Shown: positions 51,981 to 61,886 of the stretch, one piece after another | Layout: every line of letters begins with the position of its first letter | Position numbering within the stretch: position 1 is the stretch's first letter | Assembly (NCBI GenBank): GCA_022616435.1 | Contig: JAKEET010000094.1 | Location: 1-64,000, forward strand | Direction: 5' to 3' | From: Gemmataceae bacterium | GTDB lineage: Bacteria; Planctomycetota; Planctomycetia; Gemmatales; Gemmataceae | DNA: 64,000 nt | Translations under genes and position numbers: made by a program | Notes under the pieces: generated by a model | The model's database searches: none | What the model saw: only the letters and a program-made list of their open reading frames with translations | What the model was told of the DNA's origin: nothing

Positions 51981-52316
51981 TCACCGCCCACTCAAGGGTC
52001 GTCGACTTACTGCTGCCGTGATGACCCTGACACGATCAGCCTTTTGTTCGAACACGACCTTGATGCGTACCATTGCGGTCTTATTCCAGACCACTTCGGT
52101 CCGGCCCGCCATTTGTTCCGATGGACGCTCTTCGGTAGGGTTCTTCAAGGCGTTGATGACATCATCCTGACTGATTCCGCGCTGCTTCATTCTTTGCCGA
52201 GCATGGTCGATGATCTCAAGGGTATTCACTCCGCGGAATGCAATCGGCAGAAACAGGCTCTCACTTTTTTCGATCTTTGGCTTCGGCTTGCGTTCGTGAC
52301 CATCCTGTGGCGACAT
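51981..52316 (-). CDS. DUF4258-family protein, possible toxin (111 aa)
   Basis: ATG 52316 follows a strong GGAGG; an upstream frame to 52388 would be out of reach of it. The C-terminal part (IDHARQRMKQRGISQDDVIN, NPTEERPSEQMAGRTEVVW, RIKVVFEQKADRVRVITAAV) is the DUF4258 fold, related in shape to RelE/BrnT-like toxins. The N-terminal 35 residues are Lys-rich and unusual. Paired with DUF2283, three bases downstream. Confidence 0.75.
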   Translation of the reverse strand: MSPQDGHERKPKPKIEKSESLFLPIAFRGVNTLEIIDHARQRMKQRGISQDDVINALKNPTEERPSEQMAGRTEVVWNKTAMVRIKVVFEQKADRVRVITAAVSRRPLSGR

Positions 52317-52576
52317 CGTGGGCCTCCGCTTCAAAAGAAGGATATCTGCCCGTCGCAATGTCGCCGCGAAAAAAAACACACCTTCCAAAAGAACTCATCG
52401 CCTACAGCATTCTACAGCTGCCTTCGGTCCCCGGCAATCGGCCGGCAAGTCGCGGCGCAGAGGCGAGTTGCGCGGCAAGTGCTACCGCGCGTCGCCGGAC
52501 CGTTCAAGCATACCTCGACCGGATGAGAACGCGAAGTTGAGTTGTCGCGAACGCCGCAACGGGTTAGACTTGAAGC

Positions 52577-53077
52577 ATGTTTCGCAGGGTTGTCAGCTTG
52601 CTGCTGGTGCCGTCGTGGCTGGTCGCGCAGGCGGTGCGTCTCCCGCACCTTCACGGCGACGAGGGGCATGCGCATCACCCGACGACCCATTTCCACGTGC
52701 CGATGTTCTGGCAGGATCACCATCGTCCCCGCGACGTCGGCGGCCATCATCAGCACCATCATGATCATCAGCACGAGCCAGATGATGAGGATGCAGATCA
52801 TGACGCCGATGACCCGGCCGGTCATGACGCACCCGGTCGTGACAACGCGGGTCATCCGGCGCAGCACCACGATGACGACGCCGTTCAGCTTGTCGATTGC
52901 TCAGTCCCCGTCATGACAAGTGAACCAGCTCAGCCCGAATCGGGGCCCGGCGAGGCTCTGGCCGCGCCGTCGCGGGTTGCGCCGGCTCGCTGCACCGCCG
53001 CGTGCCGCGGACATCCGCCGCCGGAGGCGGCGCCTGCCGGTGCACTGCCCCTTCAGCTCATCCCACTTCTGATCTGA
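52577..53077 (+). CDS. Exported His/Asp-rich protein, probable metal binder (166 aa)
   Basis: A short signal peptide (MFRRVVSLLLVPSWLVAQAV) leads to a region packed with His and Asp: HLHGDEGHAHHPTTHFHVPM and HHQHHHDHQHEPDDEDADHD, then DDPAGHDAPGRD. Such sequences bind Zn2+, Ni2+, Co2+ or Cu2+. A C-terminal part has two Cys (TAACRGHPPPE). No ribosome binding site is evident. It lies 132 bases upstream of the RND adaptor gene, consistent with a metal-resistance cluster. Confidence 0.75.
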   Translation: MFRRVVSLLLVPSWLVAQAVRLPHLHGDEGHAHHPTTHFHVPMFWQDHHRPRDVGGHHQHHHDHQHEPDDEDADHDADDPAGHDAPGRDNAGHPAQHHDDDAVQLVDCSVPVMTSEPAQPESGPGEALAAPSRVAPARCTAACRGHPPPEAAPAGALPLQLIPLLI

Positions 53078-53209
53078 TTCCCCGTCGCTGGGGAACCGCG
53101 CCGGCGGTGCGCCCCGCGCCTCGTGCCGGCCCTTCTTTTCCGTCTCACTGCTTCTCAACCAGATTCTCGACGAGATCTGTGACCTGTTTGACTTTCCAGG
53201 GAGCCAATC

Positions 53210-54595
53210 ATGCGCATTCCGCATTTCGTGTGGGCGCTTGCTGTCGTCGTGGCGCTCGCGGCGGCTGGGTTCTTGACGCGCGCATCGTGGCTGCCGTGGC
53301 TCACGGCGCCGAGCGCGCCACAGTCCGACGACGACTCCGCGCCGGCGCCGGCGGAACCCAAGCTGCTCAAGCTCAGTCCCCAGGCGCGCCGGAACCTGGC
53401 GCTCACCTCCAAGCCGTATCAAGCGCAGAGCTACTGGCGCGCGATCGAAGTGCCAGGCGTCATCATCGATCGACCCGGCCAGACGGACCGCGTCGTGGTG
53501 GCGCCCGCCGCCGCGGTGGTCGCGGCCGTCCACGCGTTTCCCGGCGACATCGTCAAACCCGGCGAGCGGCTGTTCACGCTCCGGCTGATCGGCGAGCAAG
53601 TGCAGGCAACTCAAGCCGAGCTGCTGAAAGTCGCCCGGGAGATTGAGTTCACCCAGCAGCAGCGCGCCCGGCTGGAAGAACTGAAGAAAACGGTATCGGT
53701 GCCCGAGGCTCGCTTCATCGAGCTGGATATCCAGATCAAGCGGTTCACGGCGGCAGGCCGGGCGTACCGGCAAGAGCTGCTGTCGCGCGGCCTCACCGCC
53801 GTGCAAATCGACGGCATCGTGGCGGAGAAATTCGTCACCCAGATCGAGGTCCAGGCGCCGAAGGCAAACGGCGCGCGCCGAGCGGCGGCGCTGAACGATG
53901 ACGAACCCGCGGCCGCGGGTCTGGAGGTGGAGCAACTGAAAGTCGAGCTGGGCCAACAGGTCAATGGCGGCCAACTGCTCTGCCTGCTCGCCGACCATCG
54001 CGCCCTGTTCATCGAAGGGCATAGCTTCCAGCGCGAGGCGCCTTGGCTGGCACGGGCCGCCGAGCACGGCTGGCCGCTGGGCGTCGAGTTTGCCGAGGAT
54101 GCGAGCGAATCCTGGCCGGCGCTGTCGTCGGCGCTCACCATTCGCCACCTGTCCAACACGGTCGATCCCTCAACGCGAACACTGTCCTTCTACGTGCCGT
54201 TGACGAACCAATCGCGGATCCACCGGCGCGATGGACGTGCGTTCGCGGTCTGGCGGTTTCGTCCGGGGCAGCGGGTCCGGCTGCGGGTGCCGGTCCAGGA
54301 GTACCAGGACGTGATCGTGATGCCCGCGGGGGCCGTCGTCCGCGAAGGGCCGGAAGCCTACGTGTTCCGCCAGAACGGCGACCTCTTCGAACGCCGGCCG
54401 GTCCATGTCCTGCATGAGGATCGATCGGCGGTCGTGCTCGCCAATGACGGCTCGGTCCGGCCGGGACTGGATTATCTCGCCCAGGGCGCCGCCGGCTCGC
54501 TCAACCGCATCCTCCAAGCGCAGCATGCCGGCGGCGGCTTGCCCCCCGGAGCCCATTTCCACGCCGACGGCTCCCTGCACATCCCAGGAAAGTGA
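53210..54595 (+). CDS. RND efflux periplasmic adaptor (membrane fusion protein, 461 aa)
   Basis: ATG 53210 is preceded by CCAGGGAG. After an N-terminal membrane segment the lipoyl-like half (DRVVVAPAAAVVAAVHAFPG, VKPGERLFTLRLIGEQVQA) is followed by a helical hairpin (AEIEFTQQQRARLEELKK-like), the second lipoyl half, and beta-barrel/MP domains (TVDPSTRTLSFYVPLTNQ, RPGQRVRLRVPVQEYQDVI). It is the adaptor of a CusB/CzcB-type efflux system. It ends 38 bases before the pump gene. Confidence 0.88.
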   Translation: MRIPHFVWALAVVVALAAAGFLTRASWLPWLTAPSAPQSDDDSAPAPAEPKLLKLSPQARRNLALTSKPYQAQSYWRAIEVPGVIIDRPGQTDRVVVAPAAAVVAAVHAFPGDIVKPGERLFTLRLIGEQVQATQAELLKVAREIEFTQQQRARLEELKKTVSVPEARFIELDIQIKRFTAAGRAYRQELLSRGLTAVQIDGIVAEKFVTQIEVQAPKANGARRAAALNDDEPAAAGLEVEQLKVELGQQVNGGQLLCLLADHRALFIEGHSFQREAPWLARAAEHGWPLGVEFAEDASESWPALSSALTIRHLSNTVDPSTRTLSFYVPLTNQSRIHRRDGRAFAVWRFRPGQRVRLRVPVQEYQDVIVMPAGAVVREGPEAYVFRQNGDLFERRPVHVLHEDRSAVVLANDGSVRPGLDYLAQGAAGSLNRILQAQHAGGGLPPGAHFHADGSLHIPGK

Positions 54596-54603
54596 TTGCG
54601 TAA

Positions 54604-54636
54604 CAATCGGCAATCGAAAATCGGAAATCGACAATG
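54604..54636 (+). repeat. Dispersed aaatcggcaatcg-type repeat overlapping the pump start
   Basis: The intergenic bases aacaatcggcaatcgaaaat and cggaaatcgacaatg run straight into the pump ATG at 54634, leaving no recognisable ribosome binding site. The same repeat type (atcgacaatcgcaaatcg) recurs inside the pump gene at 56211-56250. Start-codon context may thus come from the element. Confidence 0.75.
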
Positions 54637-57600
54637 CTCAATGCCGTTATTCGCTGGTGTCTACGGTACCGCCCGCTGGTCGCGATCGTCAGCCTCGCGT
54701 TGATGGGCTACGGCACGTACCTGGCGAGCACCATGCCGATCGACGTCTTTCCGGACCTGGATCGGCCACGCGTGGTCATCCTCACGGAATGCCGCGGGCT
54801 GGCGCCGGAGGAAGTGGAAACGCTGGTGACGCAGCAGATCGAAATCGCGCTGTTGGGGGCCAACGGCGTGCAAGACGTGCGCAGCCAATCGGCCCCGGAG
54901 CTGAGCGTCATCTACGTCGAATTCGACTGGACCACCGAGATTCGGGCCGCGCGCCAGACCGTGCAAGAGCGGCTGTCGACGCTGGAGGGCCTGTTGCCCG
55001 ACGTGGCCCGCCCGCAGATGGCGCCCACGGCCTCGATCATGGGACAGATCGTCGTCGCCGGCATGTACCGCCAGGAAGGTCCCCAGGGCGGCCAGCTCGC
55101 GCCGGTCGGCAACACCCGGTACGTCGCGGAATGGCTCGGCCCCGACTCGATTCGGCTCTGGGCGCCGCGCGATCGGCATCGGCCGGACACCTGGCAGCCC
55201 GTGCATCCGGATCGCATCGAGCCGCTGCCCGCGCGCTTCGATCGTGCCGGCGAGCGCCGGACTGCCGTGACCATCGACGGGCATCGTCACGAAGTGACGT
55301 TTCCGTCCGGCGTGGAGCAGCACATGGCCCTGCGGACGACCGCCGACTGGGTGGTGCGTCCGCGGCTGCTCAAGATCCCCGGGGTGGCCGAGGTGTTCAA
55401 CCTGGGCGGCGAGCGCAAGCAGTATCAGGTGCTGCTCGATCCGGCCGCGCTCCTGGAGTACGATGTCACCTTGCAGCAGGTCGAACAGGCCCTCAAGGAC
55501 AACAACCTCAACACCAGCGGCGGGTTCGCCATCAAGGGGGAAACCGAGAGGCCCATCCGCATTTTTGGGCGGCTCGGTCCGGACTCGGACCTTGTCCTGC
55601 GCGAGCTGCGCAAGACGCCGCTGCGAACCACTCCGCAGCGGACGATCTTGCTGGAACAGGTGGCCCGGGTTGTGGAAGGGCCGCAGGTTAAACGCGGCGA
55701 CGGCAGCGTCAACGGCCGGCCCGGCGTGGTGCTCACCATCGTCAAGCAGCCGCACGTCGATACCCGCGCGCTGACCGACCGGATCACCGCCGCCCTGCAG
55801 GAGACGGAAGCCGCGTTGCCGGCCGACCTGGTGATCAATACCGAGCTGTTTCGCCTCAAGAACTTCATTGATCGCGGCATCTTCAACGTCGGCGAGGCGC
55901 TGGCGATCGGCGCCGGCCTCGTGATCGTCATCCTGTTCTTGTTTCTGCTGAACTTCCGCACCACGTTCATCACGTTGACGGCGATTCCGTTGTCGCTGGT
56001 GGTCACCACGCTGGTGTTCCGGTTGATTGGCTGGGCGACGGGCACGGAGCTGTCGATCAACGTCATGACCCTGGGCGGCATCGCCGTGGCCATGGGCGAG
56101 CTCGTGGACGACGCCATCGTCGACGTCGAGAACATCTTTCGCCGTTTGAAGGAGAACGCCAGATTGCCGATTGGCGATTCTCGACTGCCGATGGAAGGTC
56201 AGGAATCGGCGATCGACAATCAAGAATCGACAATCGCAAATCGAAAATCCCCCCTGCGGGTGATCTACGAAGCCAGCGTCGAGATCCGCAGCGCGATCGT
56301 CTTCGGCACGGCCGTGGTCATCCTGGTGTTCTTGCCGCTGTTCGCCCTGTCCGGGGTCGAGGGCCGGCTGTTCGCCCCGCTCGGCATCGCCTACATCGTT
56401 TCGATCCTGGCATCGCTGCTGGTGTCCCTGACCGTCACGCCCGTGCTGTCGTACTACTTGCTGCCGCACTCGAAGGCGGCCCACCGCGCGGGCGACGGAC
56501 CCTTGCTGCGCGTCCTCAAGTGGGGGGCGAGCCACCTGATCCGCGTCAGCATGGCCAGGCCGGGCTGGCTGCTGCTCTTGACCTGGGCGCTGGTCGGCGT
56601 CAGCGTGTGGCAGCTCACCCGGCTCGGAGCGGACTTCTTGCCCAAGTTCGACGAGGGGAGCATCCAGGTCAACGTGAACTTGCCGCCGGGCTCGTCGCTG
56701 GAGGCGTCGAACAAGGTGTCGGCCATTCTCGACGATCACTTCCGCAAGATGCAGAAGTCGCCGACGAATCCCAGGGGCGAGATCGTGCACTTCGTCCGCC
56801 GCACCGGCCGCGCCGAGCTGGATGAGCACGCCGCTCCCGTCAACGCCGGCGAATACTTGTTGAGCGTCAACCCGGCTTCGGGCCGCGGCCGCGATGACAT
56901 CTTGCACCAGCTGCTGGAGGAGCTGCGCGAAGCGGCCCCCGGCGTCGATATCGAAACCGAGCAGCCGCTGGCGCACCTGATCAGCCACATGCTCTCGGGC
57001 GTCAACGCCCAGATCGCCATCAAGGTTTTTGGCGACGATCTCGACAAGCTGCGCCAGGCCGCCGAACAGATCCGCACGGTGATCCAGACCGTGCCCGGCG
57101 TGACGCCGCCGATCGTGGAGCCGATCCAGATGTCCGAGGAGCTGCACATCCGGTTGCGGCCCGACGATCTGGCCCGGCATGGCGTCAGCCGGAAATACGC
57201 GGCCGACTTCCTGCAAACCGCGTTGCAGGGCGACCCGGTCTCGCAGGTGCTCGACGGCCAGCGGCGGTTTGACATCATCGTTCGGCTTGAAGAGGCGTAT
57301 CGCACCGATTACGCCCAGCTCGGCCGACTGCGCATCGAGTTGCCGCCGAACCGAGACGGCACGGCGCGCGGCCAGGTCGAGCTGCGCGAGCTCGCCGACA
57401 TCGGCCCCGGCATCGGCCCGAATGCCGTGAACCGGGAGAACGCCCGCCGCCGCATTGTCATCCGCTGCAATACCCAGGGCCGCGACCTGGCCGGCGTGGT
57501 CGCCGACATCCAGGAGCGCGTCGCCGCCGCCGCCCTACTGCCGCCCGGCTACTTCGTGGAGTACGGCGGCCAGTTCGAAAGTCAGCGGCGGGCGACGGGC

Positions 57601-58152
57601 CTCATCGGCGTGCTGGCCGCGGTGTCGCTGGCCGGCATGTTCGTGGTCCTGATGATCCTGTTCCCGTCGCCGCGGGTTGCCCTGCAGATTCTCAATGCCG
57701 TGCCCACCGCGTTCATCGGCGGCGTGCTGGCGCTGGTGTTGACCGGACAGACGCTCAGCGTCGCCAGCCTGGTCGGCTTCATCTCGCTGGGCGGCATCGC
57801 GGTCCGCAACGGCATTCTGCTCGTGACCCACTACTTCCATCTGATGAAGCATGAGGGCGAGGGCTTCACGCCGCAGATGATCCTGCGCGGCAGCCTCGAA
57901 CGGCTGGCCCCAGTCCTCATGACTGCCCTGACGGCGGGCATCGCCCTCGTCCCGCTGGTCGTCGGCGGCCAGGCGCCCGGACGCGAGATCCTGTATCCCG
58001 TGGCGACGGTGATCCTCGGCGGGCTCATCACGTCCACGCTGTGCGAGTTCTTGATTCACCCGGGGCTGTTCTGGGCGTTCAGCGGCCAAAACGCGCTTCG
58101 GCTGGCTCGTGAGGACAACACCGAGGATTCACTCGCCGACCAGCCCGCGTGA
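54634..58152 (+). CDS. Heavy-metal RND efflux pump, CusA/CzcA-type (1172 aa)
   Basis: This inner-membrane proton-driven pump has the usual N-terminal helix, FPDLDRPRVVILTECRGLAP, and the intramembrane VDDAIVDVENIFRRLKEN motif typical of the heavy-metal-efflux group. Two features depart from the family: an extra segment of roughly 80 residues at about 147-228 (YRQEGPQGGQLAPVGNTRYV onwards) within the porter region, and about 31 residues at 508-539 made of in-frame repeat (56158-56250). The end has a small cytoplasmic tail. The neighbours suggest export of Cu, Zn, Co or Ni; the ion is not clear. No outer-membrane channel gene is adjacent. Confidence 0.9.
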   Translation: MLNAVIRWCLRYRPLVAIVSLALMGYGTYLASTMPIDVFPDLDRPRVVILTECRGLAPEEVETLVTQQIEIALLGANGVQDVRSQSAPELSVIYVEFDWTTEIRAARQTVQERLSTLEGLLPDVARPQMAPTASIMGQIVVAGMYRQEGPQGGQLAPVGNTRYVAEWLGPDSIRLWAPRDRHRPDTWQPVHPDRIEPLPARFDRAGERRTAVTIDGHRHEVTFPSGVEQHMALRTTADWVVRPRLLKIPGVAEVFNLGGERKQYQVLLDPAALLEYDVTLQQVEQALKDNNLNTSGGFAIKGETERPIRIFGRLGPDSDLVLRELRKTPLRTTPQRTILLEQVARVVEGPQVKRGDGSVNGRPGVVLTIVKQPHVDTRALTDRITAALQETEAALPADLVINTELFRLKNFIDRGIFNVGEALAIGAGLVIVILFLFLLNFRTTFITLTAIPLSLVVTTLVFRLIGWATGTELSINVMTLGGIAVAMGELVDDAIVDVENIFRRLKENARLPIGDSRLPMEGQESAIDNQESTIANRKSPLRVIYEASVEIRSAIVFGTAVVILVFLPLFALSGVEGRLFAPLGIAYIVSILASLLVSLTVTPVLSYYLLPHSKAAHRAGDGPLLRVLKWGASHLIRVSMARPGWLLLLTWALVGVSVWQLTRLGADFLPKFDEGSIQVNVNLPPGSSLEASNKVSAILDDHFRKMQKSPTNPRGEIVHFVRRTGRAELDEHAAPVNAGEYLLSVNPASGRGRDDILHQLLEELREAAPGVDIETEQPLAHLISHMLSGVNAQIAIKVFGDDLDKLRQAAEQIRTVIQTVPGVTPPIVEPIQMSEELHIRLRPDDLARHGVSRKYAADFLQTALQGDPVSQVLDGQRRFDIIVRLEEAYRTDYAQLGRLRIELPPNRDGTARGQVELRELADIGPGIGPNAVNRENARRRIVIRCNTQGRDLAGVVADIQERVAAAALLPPGYFVEYGGQFESQRRATGLIGVLAAVSLAGMFVVLMILFPSPRVALQILNAVPTAFIGGVLALVLTGQTLSVASLVGFISLGGIAVRNGILLVTHYFHLMKHEGEGFTPQMILRGSLERLAPVLMTALTAGIALVPLVVGGQAPGREILYPVATVILGGLITSTLCEFLIHPGLFWAFSGQNALRLAREDNTEDSLADQPA
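56158..56250 (+). repeat. Dispersed repeats inserted in frame within the RND pump gene
   Basis: Bases such as gccagattgccgattggcga and gaatcgacaatcgcaaatcg form a self-similar series of the gatcgacaat type. It encodes ARLPIGDSRLPMEGQESAID and NQESTIANRKSP, directly after RRLKEN and before VIYEASVEIRSAIVFG, which are the ordinary pump sequence on both sides. No stop is introduced. Confidence 0.85.
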
Positions 58153-58216
58153 GGTTGGCGGTCGGGACAGATCGTCGCAAGAGCCTGGTTCCCATTCCCT
58201 GAGAAAGGATGATCAC

Positions 58217-58750
58217 ATGAAGAAGATTCGCGTCTTGACGAGCGGCATGGCACTGGCTGCCGTGCTGATCGTGGCGGCTGGATGCACTCGGCCCAGCGGC
58301 GACAAGGCCAAGGATGTCGCCAAGTCCGGCAAGGATGGCGCCGCCAAGGGCGGCAAGGAGCCGCACGACCATGGCCCGGGCCCGCACGGCGGGGCCGTGG
58401 GCGACTGGGGCGGCGGCAAGTTCCATTTCGAGTTCACCGTGGACCACGAGACGAAAGAATGTACGGTGTACCTCCTGGAGGACGACGAGAAGACGCCCGC
58501 CCCGATCAAGGCCAAGGATGGGCAGTTGTCGCTGTCCATCAAGGGCCAGAAGAACAAGGACGAATTCCTTGTGACGCTGAAGGCAACCCCGCAGAAGGGC
58601 GACCCCGAGGGCAAGGCGTCACGATTCGTCGGCAAGGACGACAAGCTCGGCGTGGTGCAGGAGTTGGCCGGCACCGTCAGCGGCGAAGCGGACGGGACGC
58701 CGTACACCGGCGACTTCAAGGAAGAGCCTGCCGAGCCGAAGAAGAAGTGA
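58217..58750 (+). CDS. Lipoprotein of the metal-efflux cluster (177 aa)
   Basis: ATG 58217 is preceded by GAAAGGA. The signal peptide has a lipobox (VAAGC, Cys at about residue 24). The mature part begins Lys-rich, has HDHGPGPHGGAVGDWGGGKF, a short His-rich metal-binding-like motif, and a beta-rich remainder (FEFTVDHETKECTVYLLEDD). It resembles lipoproteins found beside planctomycete metal-efflux pumps. A metal or sensor role is inferred. Confidence 0.75.
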   Translation: MKKIRVLTSGMALAAVLIVAAGCTRPSGDKAKDVAKSGKDGAAKGGKEPHDHGPGPHGGAVGDWGGGKFHFEFTVDHETKECTVYLLEDDEKTPAPIKAKDGQLSLSIKGQKNKDEFLVTLKATPQKGDPEGKASRFVGKDDKLGVVQELAGTVSGEADGTPYTGDFKEEPAEPKKK

Positions 58751-58880
58751 CGTAAGCAATTTTCCACGTTCAACCGTCGCCGGCTTGGCAGCCGGAGCGC
58801 CGTCGTGTAAAGATGTAAGCAAACGCGGACGTCATTCCACAGGTTGAACTCGGAACTCGGACCACCGTGAGGATTGCGCC

Positions 58881-59483
58881 ATGATGTACCTCCATCGACT
58901 GTTCCTGGCCATCGCGATGCCGGCGATCCTCTCGTGGACTGGCTGCGTCCTGTTCACGCCGTCGCTTCTAGCGGGCGGCGCCAAGCCGGGCAAAGGCGCC
59001 AGGCCCAAGGTCGCCATGCTCGCCGGCGGCGCCGACAATGACTTGAAGGTGCTCCGCGAAACGCTGCAAAAAGTCCCCGGCATCAAGTTCAAGGCGGACG
59101 ACCTGAAGTACGCCGACTTCGGGCGCGACGGCGGGTTGTACACCAGTTTCTTCGAGATCGAGCTCATGGACCGCTCCAAGACCGACATCGGGGCGGTCGC
59201 CAAGGCGGTAGCCGCGGCGAACACCTCGAAGAAGGAGCGGTGCCCGCCCGCGCTGTGGGTGATCGTCCGCTATCGGCCGGACAGTGCGAACAATGAAAAG
59301 CTCCGCGCCGCCCTTGCCAAGGTCAAGGGCGTCCTGGCTGCCAAGTCCTGGGCGGGCGACCAGAACCTCTGGGTGCACGTCGACGGCTCCGGCCACGGTA
59401 AGCTTGCCGAGATCACGCGGGCGCTGCACGACGCCAGGATCCCGATCCGAGATCCAATCCTGGACACGGCGGATCAACCGTGA
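58881..59483 (+). CDS. Putative exported protein, two ferredoxin-like-fold halves (200 aa)
   Basis: A signal peptide with TGC at about residue 22 (possible lipobox, AILSWTGCVLF) is followed by two related halves: DLKVLRETLQKVPGIKFKAD and NEKLRAALAKVKGVLAAKSW, both helical followed by beta strands as in heavy-metal-associated (HMA-like) domains, but without a CxxC. It may be a metal-unrelated relative. It lies downstream of the pump cluster. Confidence 0.65.
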   Translation: MMYLHRLFLAIAMPAILSWTGCVLFTPSLLAGGAKPGKGARPKVAMLAGGADNDLKVLRETLQKVPGIKFKADDLKYADFGRDGGLYTSFFEIELMDRSKTDIGAVAKAVAAANTSKKERCPPALWVIVRYRPDSANNEKLRAALAKVKGVLAAKSWAGDQNLWVHVDGSGHGKLAEITRALHDARIPIRDPILDTADQP

Positions 59484-59751
59484 AGCCCCCGGCGGGCACA
59501 GCATTTCAAGGTCCCGATTCAGGTTCGCCCCCCTACCCTCCGCGAGTTGGCCAACAAGGGAGAAAACACAGGGATTTTGAACCTCGCCGATTTCTCGGCA
59601 TGTCATTCACCATCCCAAGTCAACGCATAGGGTTACGCACCGATCGACGCGTGCGTTGCACATCAGGTGTGTAGGCGTGCAATGCAATGCATCCCGCCAA
59701 CCCACTTCCCGTACAACAACCTCTGCGTCCACCCGCTCGCGGAGCCCCGTC

Positions 59752-61842
59752 ATGACCCAGCCCCAAGTCACCAATCGCCTGATCCACGAAACCAGCCCGT
59801 ACCTCCGGCAGCACGCCCACAATCCGGTGGACTGGCACGCGTGGGGCGAGGAGGCGCTGCGCAAGGCCAGGGAGCTGGATCGGCCGATCTTCCTCAGCAT
59901 CGGCTACTCCGCGTGTCACTGGTGCCACGTGATGGAGCACGAGAGCTTCGAGGACCCCGAGGTCGGCAAGATCCTCAACGAGCATTTCATCAGCATCAAG
60001 GTGGACCGCGAGGAACGGCCCGATCTCGATCAGATCTACATGACCGCCGTGCAAATCCTGACGCAGCGCGGCGGCTGGCCGATGTCGATGTTCCTGACGC
60101 CCGACCTGAAGCCCTTCTACGGCGGCACCTACTTTCCGCCGGCCGATCGCCACGGTCTGCCGTCGTTCCAGCGCTTGCTGCTGCACCTCGCCAGGGCATG
60201 GAAGGAGCAGCGGGCGGTGATCGACGAGCAGTCGGGGCACTTGACCGAGCACCTGCAGGCGGCGCTGCACCTCGAGCCGGGGCAGCAAAGCCTCGGCGAC
60301 CATCTGTTGAAGCAGGCCGGCCAGCAGCTCGCGCGGCGCTTCGATCCGACCTACGGCGGCTTCGGCCAGGCCCCGAAGTTCCCGCACCCGATGGAAATCC
60401 GTCTGCTCTTGCGGCTGTGGCAGCGCTTCGGCGACGACAACTGCCTCGACATGGCCAGGAAGACCCTCGATCACATGGCCCGTGGCGGCATGTACGATCA
60501 ACTCGGCGGCGGCTTCCACCGCTACAGCACCGACGACCGCTGGCTGGTCCCGCACTTCGAGAAGATGCTCTACGACAACGCCCTGCTCACCAGCGCCTAC
60601 GTCGAGGCGTTCCAGGCAACGCGCGAGCCGTTCTATCAGCAGGTAGTCGCCGAAACGCTGGGCTACGTGCTGCGGGAGATGACCAGCCCGGCCGGGCCGT
60701 TCTACAGCACCCAGGACGCCGACAGCGAAGGCGTCGAAGGCAAGTTCTTCGTATGGTCGCCGGCGGAAGTGGCCGCGATTCTTGGCATGGACGAGGCGCG
60801 GCTGTTCGCGGCGGTCTACGACGTCACCGAGGAAGGCAACTGGGAAGAGCACAACATCCTGCATCGCCGCCACGGCGACGAGCAGGACGCCAAGCTTCTG
60901 GGCATGCCGGTGGACGAACTGCGGCGGCGCTTGCAAACGTCCAAGGACAAGCTGCTGGCGGCGCGGAACCGGCGCGTGCGGCCGGGGCGCGACGAGAAGA
61001 TCCTGACCGCGTGGAATGGGCTGATGATCGGCGCGTTCGCCCAGGCCGGCCAGGTCTTCGAGGAGCCGAATTACATCCAGGCCGCCGAGCGCGCCGCCGA
61101 CTGGATCCTGAAGAACATGCGCACCGCGGACGGCCGATTGCTGCGCACGGCCTTTGCCGATTCGGCGCCGAAGCTGAACGGCTATCTCGAAGATTACACG
61201 TACCTGATGGACGCGCTGGTGACGCTCTACGAGACGACCTTCGAGCCGCGCTGGCTGACCGAAGCGGTGGAGCTGGCCCGCGTCCTCATGGATCAGTTCT
61301 GGGACGAGGCCGAGGGCGGCTTCTTCTACACGGGCAAGGACCACGAACAGCTCATTGCTCGCACCAAGGACCCGCACGACCAGGCGACGCCGTCGGGCAA
61401 TTCGATGGCCGCGACGGCGCTGTTGCGGCTGGCGAAGCTGACCGGCCGGGCCGACTTTTTCGACAAGGCGGAGCGGACGCTGACGTTGTTCGGCAACCTG
61501 CTGCACACGGCGCCGATGGCGGCCGGACAGATGCTGTTGGCCCTCGATTTCCAGCTTGGTCCAGTGCGCGAGTATGCGGTGGTCGGCGATGCCGTGGTGG
61601 GCAACGGGGGCAACGTCGAAACCCGGCAAGTGCTGCGTCTGATCCGCCAGCGCTTCGAGCCGCGGAAGGTCGTGTGCGGCAAACGGGGAACGACGCTGGC
61701 CGAGGACGTGGAAGCGCTCGTGCCGCTGTTGGCCAACCGCGCCGCCCAGGGGATCGTGACCACGTACATTTGCGAGAATCAGGTGTGCCTCGCGCCGGTG
61801 GTGGGGGCACGGGCGTTGGAGCAGGCGCTCGAGACGCGGTGA
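59752..61842 (+). CDS. DUF255 / thioredoxin-domain protein, YyaL/SSP411-like (696 aa)
   Basis: ATG 59752 follows GGAG. The N-terminal thioredoxin-like domain carries the family motif [20 protein letters not shown] at about residues 54-73, with the paired Cys of HWC. An (alpha/alpha)6-barrel of about 500 residues follows, as in YyaL and SSP411. The family is found across all domains but has no settled function. Longer upstream extensions have no homology. Confidence 0.9.
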   Translation: MTQPQVTNRLIHETSPYLRQHAHNPVDWHAWGEEALRKARELDRPIFLSIGYSACHWCHVMEHESFEDPEVGKILNEHFISIKVDREERPDLDQIYMTAVQILTQRGGWPMSMFLTPDLKPFYGGTYFPPADRHGLPSFQRLLLHLARAWKEQRAVIDEQSGHLTEHLQAALHLEPGQQSLGDHLLKQAGQQLARRFDPTYGGFGQAPKFPHPMEIRLLLRLWQRFGDDNCLDMARKTLDHMARGGMYDQLGGGFHRYSTDDRWLVPHFEKMLYDNALLTSAYVEAFQATREPFYQQVVAETLGYVLREMTSPAGPFYSTQDADSEGVEGKFFVWSPAEVAAILGMDEARLFAAVYDVTEEGNWEEHNILHRRHGDEQDAKLLGMPVDELRRRLQTSKDKLLAARNRRVRPGRDEKILTAWNGLMIGAFAQAGQVFEEPNYIQAAERAADWILKNMRTADGRLLRTAFADSAPKLNGYLEDYTYLMDALVTLYETTFEPRWLTEAVELARVLMDQFWDEAEGGFFYTGKDHEQLIARTKDPHDQATPSGNSMAATALLRLAKLTGRADFFDKAERTLTLFGNLLHTAPMAAGQMLLALDFQLGPVREYAVVGDAVVGNGGNVETRQVLRLIRQRFEPRKVVCGKRGTTLAEDVEALVPLLANRAAQGIVTTYICENQVCLAPVVGARALEQALETR

Positions 61843-61886
61843 AAGAGCATACGGTCAACGACGACTGGTGCTTGTGAGCGAGACCG

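Noticed and set aside
54661-57216. Minus-strand open frame of 851 codons opposite the RND pump
   Set aside because: Same shadow effect; no ribosome binding site, no homology-like motifs, while the plus strand is a clear pump.
59667-61877. Plus-strand open frame of 736 codons overlapping the DUF255 gene
   Set aside because: Residues are Arg/Pro/Gly/Ala-rich; the DUF255 frame has the family motif and start site.
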